From Pirellulaceae bacterium (GTDB taxonomy: Bacteria; Planctomycetota; Planctomycetia; Pirellulales; Pirellulaceae): 64,000 nt of DNA. The notes beneath the pieces are model-generated. The model was not told where the DNA came from. It saw only the letters and a list, made by a program, of their open reading frames with translations, and made no database searches. The translations under genes were made by a program, and so were the position numbers. The DNA lies in the NCBI GenBank assembly GCA_026004775.1, contig BPJU01000002.1, forward strand, positions 242,435 to 306,434. Reading direction: 5' to 3'. Positions 10,301 to 18,130 of this stretch are shown one piece after another. How positions within the stretch are numbered: position 1 is the first letter of the stretch; each line of letters starts with the position of its first letter.

Positions 10301-11022
10301 GGGTTCCGAGGGGCTCGTTTCTTGGGGACCCGTAGAGCCGCTGCTACTGCACTGGACGAAGTGGTTTCGATGGGTAACCCGGCTTCGGCCAAAGGCGGCT
10401 CGGCTACCGGCTCTGCATATGAAACTGCCGCATCGGTCAGACCTTCCGCCTGCTCATCGATCGGTTCAGCCATGAGGGGTTCGGTAGCCGTTTTGTGCGA
10501 CGGCGTCTCATCGGGAACTTGCCACGGATCCAACGGAACGGCAGGTTGGCGCACCGGTTTGGCCTGTATCGAAGATTTCTCATCGGGTGCTTCTTGAGGC
10601 CCGGGGGTGCGGGGCTTCTTGACGGCAGGTGGTTCGCTTCGCGGAGGTGAGCCGGTGCCAGACGGCGACGGCTGGGGACGGGAACCCGCAGGGCTTGCCG
10701 GCGTTTCCACCACCCCGCCAATAAGCTGCTCCAGTTCGTCGTCCTCGGCCAACTTCTTTTCGGCTGCTTCGGCTTGAGAACGTTTGGCTTCGGCCGACGC
10801 GACGCGGGCCTCTCGCCGGTCTTCTCGCTGAGCCGTGACTTCTTCGACCAACTTGGCGGCCTGGTACTTGGTAAGATGCCCATTGTCGACAAGTAATTTG
10901 GCCAGAGTTTCCGCGGGAATGGGTCGAGCCGCTTGCTCCAACTGCCGCCGCAAGTCCGCTACGACCGACGGATCGAGCAGCTTCAGTTCTTCCAGTTTGT
11001 CAAGCAGCAAACGAGCCGACAT
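7378..11022 (-). CDS. Membrane-anchored PQQ-like beta-propeller protein
   Basis: A 1214-aa protein. Residues ~1-60 (LLLDKLEELKLLDPSVVADL to LLVDNGHLTKYQAAKLVEE) resemble a short helical module that planctomycete kinases carry at their N-terminus. Then follow ~180 low-complexity Pro/Ala/Glu-rich residues, one transmembrane helix (about 245-268, LILVGGFALIVLAALSAVMW), a TPR-like helical region (YFEAAEADYRDGAYANAVAK) and, from ~480, repeated PQQ-type blades such as VYGIEAGTGDVIWRRYVGNG. The topology predicted is cytoplasmic N-terminus and large periplasmic propeller. ATG at 11022 is preferred to a start 21 nt upstream. It lies between the two ExbD genes and the peptide-binding-like gene, so it may link the ion-driven motor to the periplasm. 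Confidence 0.78.
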   Translation of the reverse strand: MSARLLLDKLEELKLLDPSVVADLRRQLEQAARPIPAETLAKLLVDNGHLTKYQAAKLVEEVTAQREDRREARVASAEAKRSQAEAAEKKLAEDDELEQLIGGVVETPASPAGSRPQPSPSGTGSPPRSEPPAVKKPRTPGPQEAPDEKSSIQAKPVRQPAVPLDPWQVPDETPSHKTATEPLMAEPIDEQAEGLTDAAVSYAEPVAEPPLAEAGLPIETTSSSAVAAALRVPKKRAPRNPWESPLILVGGFALIVLAALSAVMWYSLTRGTAAEYFEAAEADYRDGAYANAVAKFDKFLRYFPNDPNASLARVRRQMAQLRMEAEGSRDPDQALQAAKHVLPQIENEPAFAEARAELATLLPDLAKAFAEKAKNARSAEEAKKLLEKVDEAMALVNNPVYLPTTLRKTQTNVIDRIEETVLQVRRDIEREERLTAVLASIDQAIEAGQPREALRQRDALVADYPGLARHPELIKRVMAIGQREREAVRGFTPQLTVRTEAPDIPVRRVVLYGRAGNGLPAGGSDYVLAVTVEGTVYGIEAGTGDVIWRRYVGNGNAFWPISLGSPNDPTPADWLLVDSDRWELMRVKGTTGEVVWAVAMGEPLHAPVLWRDRVLIATHSGRVYNVSLLDGTGSRAADFGQALPVGPQTNDRYTVFYQLGQQDHLYVMSVETMECQSVYYLGHRAEQVAIPPTLAVGMLFVATNSGSDFSFVHAFKLDATGQQLDPIAEPTRLDGHVISPPVVSGRRIYFATSLGAVVALEINPQEDPPISREIAPLPPVRREPLFTYMLADGNALFLADTRLVAYDVQASQAQFVRRWVTYEGQGFVGPLYQVGPALVSTRRSPQSGGFRISAVDTASGSKTFWQSDVGFPIAGLAIGPKDSLLAFTTNGSMYAIPRSGSTDRLAGTLDLRLGDASFEDVVPLGDGRVMFFSRAGRGLLYDPNEPEKQPQFVQFTLSAPAARVPPLLMADHLVVPLQSGEITALSPTGTGAKLLPFQPPLKPGSSVQWLPPVRIAEETDEFVIADDQQRLFRIGIIDTGGRRLTSLAQASLEENLVGRLAVLPKAILGVSSRSDADALWRFEIGSLRSSQPQTLPGRVVWGPFGFGDVALLALATASQQIELMAVNDNLQSQWTVPLPHGPPVGAVSLSDSELLLATAEGWLGRLQLSNGQMGGEVALTEPATGQPLVAGNSVWIPGSVGSLLQATLPDQKAE

Positions 11023-11143
11023 CGATAGCGATCCTTGTCTCACGAGTCCCCCATGGAAAAACGGTTCGGTGGCTAGCCTCCGGGCCGGCTACAACGCAGC
11101 GAGCAACCACCGGTCGAATTTCCCTTGGCCCGCAACCTGTATT

Positions 11144-11860
11144 TTAAGCTTCCTCCTCGAGTGTCGTCAGTTGGATCTCTTCGAATCCCACCGCGGTAGC
11201 CGAATCCAAAGCCATTACGACGCGCTCGTGTGTGGCCTCCGGATGGGCCTTGACAAGCACTTTGGTGGGTACATGCCCCCCGGAGCCGCGCTTTGCGTCG
11301 CGCAATTGTACCAACAACTCTTGACGGCTGGGGCACTCACGCTCCCATTCGGGAGTCGTCACCTGAAACGTATTGTACTGGTCAACGATGATCACCACGT
11401 AATCCGGGTTGTCCTCGATCTGCACCACTTGCGTGCTGGGTTGGTCGGTTTGTTCCGGTTTCGGGATTTCCAGCGACTTCTGCAGGGAGAAGGCGGCGGT
11501 GACCATGAAGAAGATCAGCAGGTTAAACACCACATCCACCATAGGGGTCATGTCCATCTCGGCTTCCACCAGCCGCTTGCGGCCTTGGCGAAAATCGACG
11601 GCCGGCAGGTCCGAGACCGTCTTGATGCTGGCCGAAGCAGGTCGTGTGGGTCGTGCGCGTCTGACAGCGCGGCTTGCGGCCCTTTGGGACGGCATCGGCA
11701 CTTCGACCGCGGTTACGGGCGGAGTCGCTACGGCCGATTCCTGAGGAGCCGTCACCTCCACCAGCCGATCGCAGCCTGGGCAGCGCACTCGGCGGCCGAC
11801 AAGCTGGCGTGCGGCCGAGTGCTCGGTGCCGCAATACGGGCAGTGAAAAACCACATTCAC
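11144..11860 (-). CDS. exbD: ExbD/TolR-family protein with N-terminal zinc ribbon
   Basis: A 238-aa ExbD. The core (residues ~90-238) has the single transmembrane helix with the proton-coupling Asp in MDMTPMVDVVFNLLIFFMV, then the periplasmic domain. Unusually, residues 6-35 form a CPYC...CPGC zinc-ribbon (CxxC-x17-CxxC spacing), followed by a basic linker. This cytoplasmic ribbon is not part of ordinary ExbD/TolR. Second of two tandem exbD genes (33 nt between them); such pairs commonly give heteromeric ExbD dimers. Part of the 3520-14076 operon. Confidence 0.9.
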   Translation of the reverse strand: MNVVFHCPYCGTEHSAARQLVGRRVRCPGCDRLVEVTAPQESAVATPPVTAVEVPMPSQRAASRAVRRARPTRPASASIKTVSDLPAVDFRQGRKRLVEAEMDMTPMVDVVFNLLIFFMVTAAFSLQKSLEIPKPEQTDQPSTQVVQIEDNPDYVVIIVDQYNTFQVTTPEWERECPSRQELLVQLRDAKRGSGGHVPTKVLVKAHPEATHERVVMALDSATAVGFEEIQLTTLEEEA

Positions 11861-11892
11861 AATCCGACGCCCTTACTGTCTGACGTGCCGCT

Positions 11893-12387
11893 TCACGACT
11901 CTTCCATCACCGCCACGTGTAGCGCCTGTACCGATTCGGCTTTCCCCACAGCGTTGGCCACGCGAGCCACGTCGCGATGCTTGACCGTCTTGGCGGCTTT
12001 GATCACCACAAAATGTTTGCGCTCCTTGACCATCGTTTCCTGAACATACGCGGCAATCTCTTCCTCTTGTTCTTGAGGGTCCACGGACCGCAAGCGGGCA
12101 GCCGGATCCTTCGAGTCGCCCTTGTAAATGATCGCTGTGCCGTCGGGACCATCGTCCGAGACGGTAATGATGACCGCATCGCCCAACGCCACCGGCTTGG
12201 CATAATTGGCCACCGGCAGCCGCACGTCGGCCTGCACGTCGATCTTCGAGGCGACCATGAAGAAAATAAGCAACAAGAACGTCACGTCGATCATCGGCGT
12301 GATGTCCATCTCGGCCTCTTCCAACTTGCGGCGGCGGAGAATCGGAGCAAGTTCTGCCGTTTGGGGCGATTCGGAGGCTGTACTCAT
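11893..12387 (-). CDS. exbD: ExbD/TolR-family biopolymer transport protein
   Basis: A 164-aa protein with a short cytoplasmic N-terminus, one transmembrane helix carrying the conserved Asp (EEAEMDITPMIDVTFLLLIF) and a periplasmic C-terminal domain with a charged helical insert. In known complexes ExbD subunits sit inside an ExbB pentamer and transmit proton-motive force to a periplasmic partner. It lies 92 nt after the ExbB-like gene and directly before the second, ribbon-containing ExbD. Differences between the two ExbD sequences suggest distinct roles in one motor. Confidence 0.92.
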   Translation of the reverse strand: MSTASESPQTAELAPILRRRKLEEAEMDITPMIDVTFLLLIFFMVASKIDVQADVRLPVANYAKPVALGDAVIITVSDDGPDGTAIIYKGDSKDPAARLRSVDPQEQEEEIAAYVQETMVKERKHFVVIKAAKTVKHRDVARVANAVGKAESVQALHVAVMEES

Positions 12388-12478
12388 ATAGCTGCCTCAT
12401 GCTGGCCGGGCCTGGGTCACAAACGCTTCGCGGCAGCGGGTGTGTCCTCAACTATCTGCCCTGGCTGGGGCCCGGCGG

Positions 12479-13126
12479 TTACCGCGGTGCCGTTGGCGTG
12501 ACCGCCGCGCGGAAAGATTCCAGGAACCGAGTCAGGCCCGCCGCCACCAGGTCCTCCATGCGGCGGATGCGGTTGTTGATCACCGTCACCGCGATGACTC
12601 CGGGAATGGCGATCGCCAATCCACAGGCTGTCGTGATCAGAGCCAACGAGATATCGCTGGCCAACTGATCCGCCTTGACGCTCTCGGCCGCCGCCAGCTT
12701 GCCAAAGGCTCCCATCATGCCCAGCACCGTACCGAAAAGGCCCAACATGGGGGCCGCCTTGATGACCGTGTTCACCCAACTCAGACGCTGCTCCAAGTCG
12801 GCCAGCACGTCGCGTTGGAAGCGATCGATCACCAGTTGCCGCACCTTGTCAAAGCCGATACGACGGCTGTCGATCGCCAGCGCCACCAACTGGCACAGAG
12901 CCCGGGTATCGCCTTCACAAATCGCATACGCTTCGTCGAATTTGCCCTGTATCAGAGGTTCTTCCAGGGCCTTCAAAAAAGCATCCTGTTCTTCTTCCGA
13001 TCGAAAACGTTTCTGGCGAATCCGCATCAGGATCATCACCGTACAGTAGGCTCCCCACAAAGCGACGGCAGCCAATAAAACGTACGTGAGATTCCCGATC
13101 CAATTGTAAAGTTGACTGGCTGTCAT
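12479..13126 (-). CDS. exbB: MotA/TolQ/ExbB-family proton channel protein
   Basis: A 215-aa inner-membrane protein with three predicted transmembrane helices (about residues 10-35, 118-145 and 160-185) and the family signature APMLGLFGTVLGMMGAF in the second helix, followed by LALITTACGLAIAIPG in the third. Length and topology are those of ExbB/TolQ, the stator part of a proton-driven motor. It follows the single-pass protein gene by 44 nt and precedes the two exbD genes, making a complete ExbB-ExbD-ExbD set. Confidence 0.93.
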   Translation of the reverse strand: MTASQLYNWIGNLTYVLLAAVALWGAYCTVMILMRIRQKRFRSEEEQDAFLKALEEPLIQGKFDEAYAICEGDTRALCQLVALAIDSRRIGFDKVRQLVIDRFQRDVLADLEQRLSWVNTVIKAAPMLGLFGTVLGMMGAFGKLAAAESVKADQLASDISLALITTACGLAIAIPGVIAVTVINNRIRRMEDLVAAGLTRFLESFRAAVTPTAPR

Positions 13127-13170
13127 GGGTTACCTGACCTCACCTGTGCCCGTTCCTGCCTGTTTTAGAT

Positions 13171-14076
13171 TTAGCGAGGCGGTGGCCGGAAAGTCTGGCT
13201 GATGATATAGAATTCGTAACCACCTCGCGCGGGCCGAACGCCGAAGATCGTCCGCAGCCACTCTTGCGGCGGTCTCCCCTGAGCGTTTTCGAATTCCAAA
13301 CGGTGCAGCTCGTTATATACCGCCTCAGGCAGAAACTGCATCACGATGCGCCCGGCGGTCGGTATGCCAGCACGTGCCAGAAGCTGCTCGTCGAACTCCC
13401 GCAAACTGCCGGTCCGCCACGTAAGATAAACACGCTTTTCGTCCTTGCCCGAACCTTGCCTGCGCGACGGGGGATTGCGGGATAGCTGATAGGCATAGTC
13501 GACGAACTTGCTACCGCCGACGGCACCCAATTCGATGCCGAAAAAATCCAATTGCCGCGCGTACTCTTCCAGATTGCCGGCTGCGTATCGGATCTCCCAG
13601 CGCTCCCAGGGCGGGATCACGTCATCCCCTTCGCCCTCCGGTCCCGGAGGACGACTGTCGCCTCGGCCCGTACCGTGGGCCGTAAGAAGCGAGTCGGTGG
13701 CAAAAGTGTCCAGAGAAGCAGCCACGGTCGACGCCAGATCCGTGACCGCTTCCAGTGAGGCTTCCAGCGACGGCTGCTCCAACTGTAGATCGATCTCTTC
13801 CAACCCCGGCGGCTCCGGATCGCGCTCGAACCCCGCCGCATGGTCGCCTCGGCCCGGATACTGAATCATCTGGATCGGTTTGGCGACGCGGTGGAAGACC
13901 AGCACCGTGGTCAGCCAGATGATAAACAGCACTGTCGCCGTCAGTCCTACCAGGACGAGCAACGCTACCAGCCAGGCGGCCACTTTGTCGTAGGCGGTGA
14001 CGCGCAGAGACACGCTTGTATGCGGCGACTTGACGCCGCCTCTACGGGGGCTGACGGAACGAGTTGCTACGGCCAC
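13171..14076 (-). CDS. Single-pass membrane protein at the TonB position of the Exb operon
   Basis: A 301-aa protein starting at GTG (14076, with GAGGG just upstream). It has a basic cytoplasmic N-terminus (~30 aa), one strong transmembrane helix (AAWLVALLVLVGLTATVLFI and following), an acidic Pro/Ser-rich linker and a folded C-terminal domain (WEIRYAAGNLEEYARQLDFF onward). The layout is like TonB/TolA, the periplasm-spanning partner of ExbB/ExbD, but I see no TonB C-terminal motif, so the assignment is by position and topology only. First gene of the operon. Function unknown. Confidence 0.7.
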   Translation of the reverse strand: MAVATRSVSPRRGGVKSPHTSVSLRVTAYDKVAAWLVALLVLVGLTATVLFIIWLTTVLVFHRVAKPIQMIQYPGRGDHAAGFERDPEPPGLEEIDLQLEQPSLEASLEAVTDLASTVAASLDTFATDSLLTAHGTGRGDSRPPGPEGEGDDVIPPWERWEIRYAAGNLEEYARQLDFFGIELGAVGGSKFVDYAYQLSRNPPSRRQGSGKDEKRVYLTWRTGSLREFDEQLLARAGIPTAGRIVMQFLPEAVYNELHRLEFENAQGRPPQEWLRTIFGVRPARGGYEFYIISQTFRPPPR

Positions 14077-14369
14077 GATGCCCTCGATCTATTCGGAGCC
14101 CGACGGACATGCCGCAACCGGATTGCCCGGCGCGATCGGCCACCAGCAGCCGACTCTGCGGGCGCCGAACCTCGTGCGGCCCAGCGCCCGCAGCTTGTAT
14201 TGTAACCGACAGATGCGACGCGCACACAGGCACCCAGCCCAAGACCGGTATGGCTCGTTCGGCCGGCGTACCCACTCTCGACGCGTCCTCTACCGCCATA
14301 GATGGCCCGAGACGTCCGGCGCAGCGAACCCGCCGATCAAGGCGAAAGTGGGGCGCGCCACCGAGCCGA

Positions 14370-14702
14370 TCAGACCATGCTCTTGAGATTCTTCAGCGCG
14401 CGCACCCGCACTTTTACCGACGCCGGTTTGGCCGGTATGTCCCGGATTTCTCCAGTAAACGGATTGCGCACCCCTTTTTGCGCGGGGCGAGCCGGGACTT
14501 TCCGCTTGTCGATTTTCACCAAGCCCGGGATCTGGAACACGCCCGGTCCGCGACTGCCCAACGCCTTCTTGATCTCGTCGGCCAGTGCATCGAAAACTGC
14601 CGCCACCTGTTTCTTCGTCAGCCCGGTCGCCTCGGCAATGCTCGCGTAGACCTGCATCTTGGTCGGAGCCTTTGCTTTCTTCGCCGCCTCTTTCTTAGCC
14701 AT
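14370..14702 (-). CDS. hup: HU-family DNA-binding protein
   Basis: A 110-aa nucleoid protein. A Lys/Ala-rich N-terminal extension (MAKKEAAKKAKAPTK) precedes the HU/IHF fold: the helical dimerisation part (ASIAEATGLTKKQVAAVFDA) and the DNA-binding arm region with GVRNPFTGEIRDIPAKPASV, including the intercalating-Pro context NPxTGE. A GGGAGG ribosome-binding site lies 8 nt before the ATG, and a consensus -10 box lies about 80 nt upstream. It is transcribed alone. Length is slightly above the usual 90-100 aa because of the basic tail. Confidence 0.95.
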   Translation of the reverse strand: MAKKEAAKKAKAPTKMQVYASIAEATGLTKKQVAAVFDALADEIKKALGSRGPGVFQIPGLVKIDKRKVPARPAQKGVRNPFTGEIRDIPAKPASVKVRVRALKNLKSMV

Positions 14703-14780
14703 GCGATGTACCTCCCTGAGCTAAAAGGGACGCCACAGAACCACACTTCCGCAACGCGGAACCCGCGTGATTAAAACCGG

Positions 14781-14786
14781 ATTATA
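14781..14786 (-). promoter_or_regulatory. Consensus -10 box upstream of the HU gene
   Basis: On the minus strand this reads TATAAT, 79 nt before the HU start codon. A weak -35 candidate (TTGCGG, plus-strand 14806-14811) sits at a long 19-nt spacing, so only the -10 is called. Confidence 0.5.
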
Positions 14787-14811
14787 GAAAAATGCAAGTA
14801 TTCTGCCGCAA

Positions 14812-15435
14812 AAATGCTCGAAAAATCGCGAAAAAACGGTCTCTAGGCCGTTTTCGAGGTGCTAGCGGAGGCTATTGCCGCTCGCTGCGGCACCAAAAAA
14901 CCAGCGGCCGGCGCTCGATGCGTCCCGGTGGCTTAAACCGGCGGGCCCAATCCGCCCGACCTTCCAAGCCCAAACGGCCGGACAAAATACTGCCCCTTCC
15001 AGTCGTCTAGACCCTAGCGCAGCTATTGACTTGCTCTGGCCCGAAGATGCCTCTCGAACGCCGAGCCGGGAGGCAAGTTTGATAAAAGGCAAGTCGTTAC
15101 TGCCTCGTTTCTGTGAAGATGTGGTATGAACCGAGTTGGATCGTACTGGCTGCCGCTGGCCAAGCGTTTTGTAAGTCTAGATGCTTCGCCAGGAAAGTGG
15201 GCATGCCAAAAAAGATATCGTTCGCTCGGCGGAAGACGAACGCCGGCAGTGTGTTGCCGCTTCTGGTTACGGACAAGACCATTCTGCTTAGTTGACCGGT
15301 AGCTACCACCCAAAATCGGCCACCCCGTTCTTGATTCCCAGGGGTGGGGATAAATTTAAGTAAGGCAGGAGGGGTAGGCTGGGTTTCGGCAAGCGCCGTG
15401 GGCCGCGACGTGCGCGCCGAACGGAGGTGGCATCG
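14812..15435. other. Intergenic region with no recognised gene
   Basis: Between the HU promoter and the transposase-like gene I see only short open frames without family resemblance or ribosome-binding sites. The GGAGG at 15423-15427 belongs to the next gene. No tRNA, repeat or terminator was identified. Confidence 0.4.
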
Positions 15436-17073
15436 ATGGGACGTGCGGCTCGATATGAGATCTTGCCCGACGGCCAACCTGTGCGGGTAGCGTGCATCTC
15501 GGAGTGTTCTCGCCAGGAAGCCCTGTTGGGCAAGAACCCGTTGCGAGGAAAGGATTTTGCCCACAGGCGCAAAACGATTCTCGACACTTGTAACCACTAC
15601 CTTCCGTCCTTTTCGTTGGAGCTCTATTCGACGGCTGTGCTGCCCAACGCCTGGGTAAGCTATCTGCACGTGCATCCGGAGTGGGCGAAGAGCTGGTCGG
15701 CCGAGGAGCTACTGCTTCGCGTAAAGCGTGCTTTTCCCAGGCCGGTTGCCAAGAGGTGCAGAAAGCACCGCATCCGCTGGAGGCGTAATGCACCGCCACC
15801 GGAAGTGCTTTGCCAGGACGTGGAGTTTATTGAGTATTGGCGAGGCCAATTGGCGTCGCTGCCCTTCTTCGAACAAGTGGTCAAGCAGCGCGTGGCGATC
15901 CTCTTCAACCAGGAGGACCAGGTAAGCGGCCACTTTTGGTCGGACCGGTACGGGTCGGTGCCGGTCAATGCCGAGTCGCATTCGATCCTGGTGGCATTGA
16001 TTCAAGAAATAGAACTGGTTTCGACCGGTGTGGTCCCGATATCGGAGGTGTGTCACAGCGGGTCGCTGTGGGACCGATACGTGGGTTTGATGCGTGAGAA
16101 AGGCCTGGAAGACGACGACAGCTTGCTCCACGTGGTAACGGACCTCAATGAATTGGTGATCACGGGACTGCGGACTCCGGACGGTGGCCGGATCCAGGTG
16201 GCGGGTGTGGAGCTGGAATCGGGGTTAGTGGTTGCGGGCGGGCTACACATGCCGGATGGTGCACAGAATTCATCACAGCAAAATTCGTCACGGCAAAATC
16301 CGTCCAGGCGAAATGCATCAAGGCAAAATGCGTCCCGGCAAGGCCGGCAGGCAAATGGGGCGGCGAGTGCCGGCGCTGTTGAGCCAATACAAATTGATGG
16401 CTATGTGGAAGAAATACGCGAATTGCTGCCATTGGGTCCGGTGGATTGCCGGAGGGAGGGCTGGCCGGCAGCCGACGTAGACCAGTGGCACGGGATATCG
16501 GGATTGGGGCCGGTCGACCCGGTCGAATGGGTTGCGCTTTCGCGGTGGTTGGGTGCTACGTGGCGCATTTGGCGGCTGATGAAACCGAGCGCCGATGTGG
16601 AAGAGGAGCGGATACACCGCCCGGGGCGTGACTGGAAAATCACGGACGAATTGCTCCGGGTAAAACCGCTGGATGAGAATCTGCGAGACAGGGTACGCCG
16701 GAATTTGGCCCATTGGCTTCAGGTGTGGGGGCAAGCCTGTCAACTGTCCGGCTTGAGCACGGAGGAAGAGGTTCAACAATGGGTCGAGCGGTTATTGGCG
16801 GCAAGGGAGAATCCGGACGAGTTGGCGGGGGTGGTTGCGCTTCTGATGGGCTATGGCGAAGCGGAGTTGGAGAGGCTGCGCGGGGTGTTGGAGCGGGTGC
16901 GGCTGCGGGTAGCTGATGTGATACGGACGGGCGAGGCGTGGGTGCGCAATCCGCGGAGGACCGCCAAGGAGTTGTTAGGGTTCAACGATTGGGTGAGGCG
17001 GCGGCGGGCAGTGTTGCGTAGGCAGCGCGAGGAGCGGGCAGGCTCGGACGAGAATCGGTTGGACTCGAGTTAG
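15436..17073 (+). CDS. Y1/HUH transposase-like protein (REP-associated type) lacking the catalytic HxH motif
   Basis: A 545-aa protein; ATG at 15436 is preferred because GGAGG at 15423-15427 gives proper spacing. Its first ~200 residues align by eye with a planctomycete family of large Y1_Tnp-superfamily 'transposases': HRRKTILDTCNHYLPSFS, then SWSAEELLLRVKRAFP, then LFNQEDQVSGHFWSDRYGS. The family's N-H-x-H-V signature is replaced here by N71-A-W-V (VLPNAWVSYLHVHPEW); the HVH a few residues later is out of register. Residues ~275-305 are a Gln/Asn/Ser/Arg repeat (QNASR type), and the C-terminal ~230 residues are unrecognised. It is either a decayed or a domesticated, catalytically dead relative. 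Five palindromic repeats lie 250-400 nt downstream. Confidence 0.65.
   Translation: MGRAARYEILPDGQPVRVACISECSRQEALLGKNPLRGKDFAHRRKTILDTCNHYLPSFSLELYSTAVLPNAWVSYLHVHPEWAKSWSAEELLLRVKRAFPRPVAKRCRKHRIRWRRNAPPPEVLCQDVEFIEYWRGQLASLPFFEQVVKQRVAILFNQEDQVSGHFWSDRYGSVPVNAESHSILVALIQEIELVSTGVVPISEVCHSGSLWDRYVGLMREKGLEDDDSLLHVVTDLNELVITGLRTPDGGRIQVAGVELESGLVVAGGLHMPDGAQNSSQQNSSRQNPSRRNASRQNASRQGRQANGAASAGAVEPIQIDGYVEEIRELLPLGPVDCRREGWPAADVDQWHGISGLGPVDPVEWVALSRWLGATWRIWRLMKPSADVEEERIHRPGRDWKITDELLRVKPLDENLRDRVRRNLAHWLQVWGQACQLSGLSTEEEVQQWVERLLAARENPDELAGVVALLMGYGEAELERLRGVLERVRLRVADVIRTGEAWVRNPRRTAKELLGFNDWVRRRRAVLRRQREERAGSDENRLDSS
16262..16351 (+). repeat. Degenerate 15-bp tandem repeat inside the transposase-like gene
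   Basis: Five to six imperfect copies of a 15-mer of the type AAAATNCGTCACGGC encode successive five-residue units (QNSSR, QNPSR, RNASR, QNASR, Q). The frame is kept because the unit is a multiple of three. Confidence 0.7.
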
Positions 17074-17322
17074 TGAAATGTGGTGGATGAAAGTTCAGTT
17101 TTTCGGAAGCTTTTTTAGCAGCCCGGAAGGGGTTGTGGGGTGAGAGTCTTGTCGGTGGCGACTTGTAAGAGCCGGTAATTGGTCTTTGGGGCTTCTCGTT
17201 GCGGCTTTTCTGAGCGGTGTAGTGGCTGTCGGGGCGAACGGGCGTCCGGGAAGTAGCGATATTGTCTTATAGCATAATCCACAATTAGGGTGATATCGGT
17301 TGGTGGCCCGGCCGGCAAAACC

Positions 17323-17471
17323 GTAGTGCCTGGCACCACGCTTTTCGCGGTAACGGTAGTGCCTGGCACCACCTTTGCTGGTTGGCGTAGTGCCTGGCAC
17401 CTCGTTTTTCGGCGGCGAAGCGTACTGCCTGGCACCACATTTGGCCCGCGGACCGTAGTGCCTGGCACCGC
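17323..17471 (+). repeat. Five-copy array of a palindromic 17-mer with ~33-bp period
   Basis: GTAGTGCCTGGCACCAC occurs at 17323-17339 and 17356-17372, with one- or two-base variants at 17387-17403 (ends CTC), 17422-17438 (GTACTGCC...) and 17455-17471 (ends CGC). The core GTGCC-T-GGCAC is a perfect palindrome about one base. Start-to-start spacing is 33, 31, 35 and 33 bp and intervening sequences are unrelated. The array lies downstream of the Y1-transposase-like gene, where REP-type repeats would be expected. The rest of 17074-17839 shows no gene. Confidence 0.85.
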
Positions 17472-17839
17472 TGTTTCATGGTGCGTGGGGCATCGCGTTG
17501 CCCAGCACGGATTCCCTCTACCGCGTCGCCTGCGTCTTCTCAGAGCCCTGCCCCTGGAACTTCGGGTTTACAGAAACTCGCCAATTGGTCCATTGAATGG
17601 TCACCACCAAGTCCGTCGATCTCGACGACCAACGGCGTGGCGTCGACTGGCAAATGGTCGAGTGGCAAATGAACACGTCGCCCGCCCGCGGCAAACGGAA
17701 AGCCTTGTAGCCAGGAATCATCCTGTGAGGAAGCAACAAGAGCTGTGAATGAGCACTCGGAGGCTGCTAAGCGGATTGCGCAACGCGACCATGTGGCGGG
17801 ACGATGCCGGTCAGCGCGAATCGTGCCGGTCAACACGAG

Positions 17840-17912
<73 letters not shown>

Positions 17913-18130
17913 TACATGCCAAGCATGCTTCCATGGACAGCGATCGCCTTCCATGAAGCACCTCTTCCCAAAATACTACCACAACTTTTCCGGACGACAA
18001 GCAGCGGTTCGACTGGACTGGCAAGCCCACTTCATGTTTGCATCTGACCGGCTGCATCGTATCATGCTGGAAGAGACGCAGTGGGAAATCGGCCGCCGAA
18101 CGCCCGCTGCATCTGCCGCCAGCCATTCGA

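Noticed and set aside
15660-15680. HVH in the transposase-like protein as the HUH motif
   Set aside because: It lies about five residues after the family position, which itself reads N-A-W-V; treated as coincidence.
17323-17471. Possible CRISPR array
   Set aside because: Repeats are 17 bp with 14-18-bp spacers, too short for CRISPR, and no cas genes are present.
17095-17479. Minus-strand open frames with repeated VPGTT or CQALR units
   Set aside because: They are translations of the 17-bp palindromic repeats; no ribosome-binding site and several frames look equally 'repetitive'.
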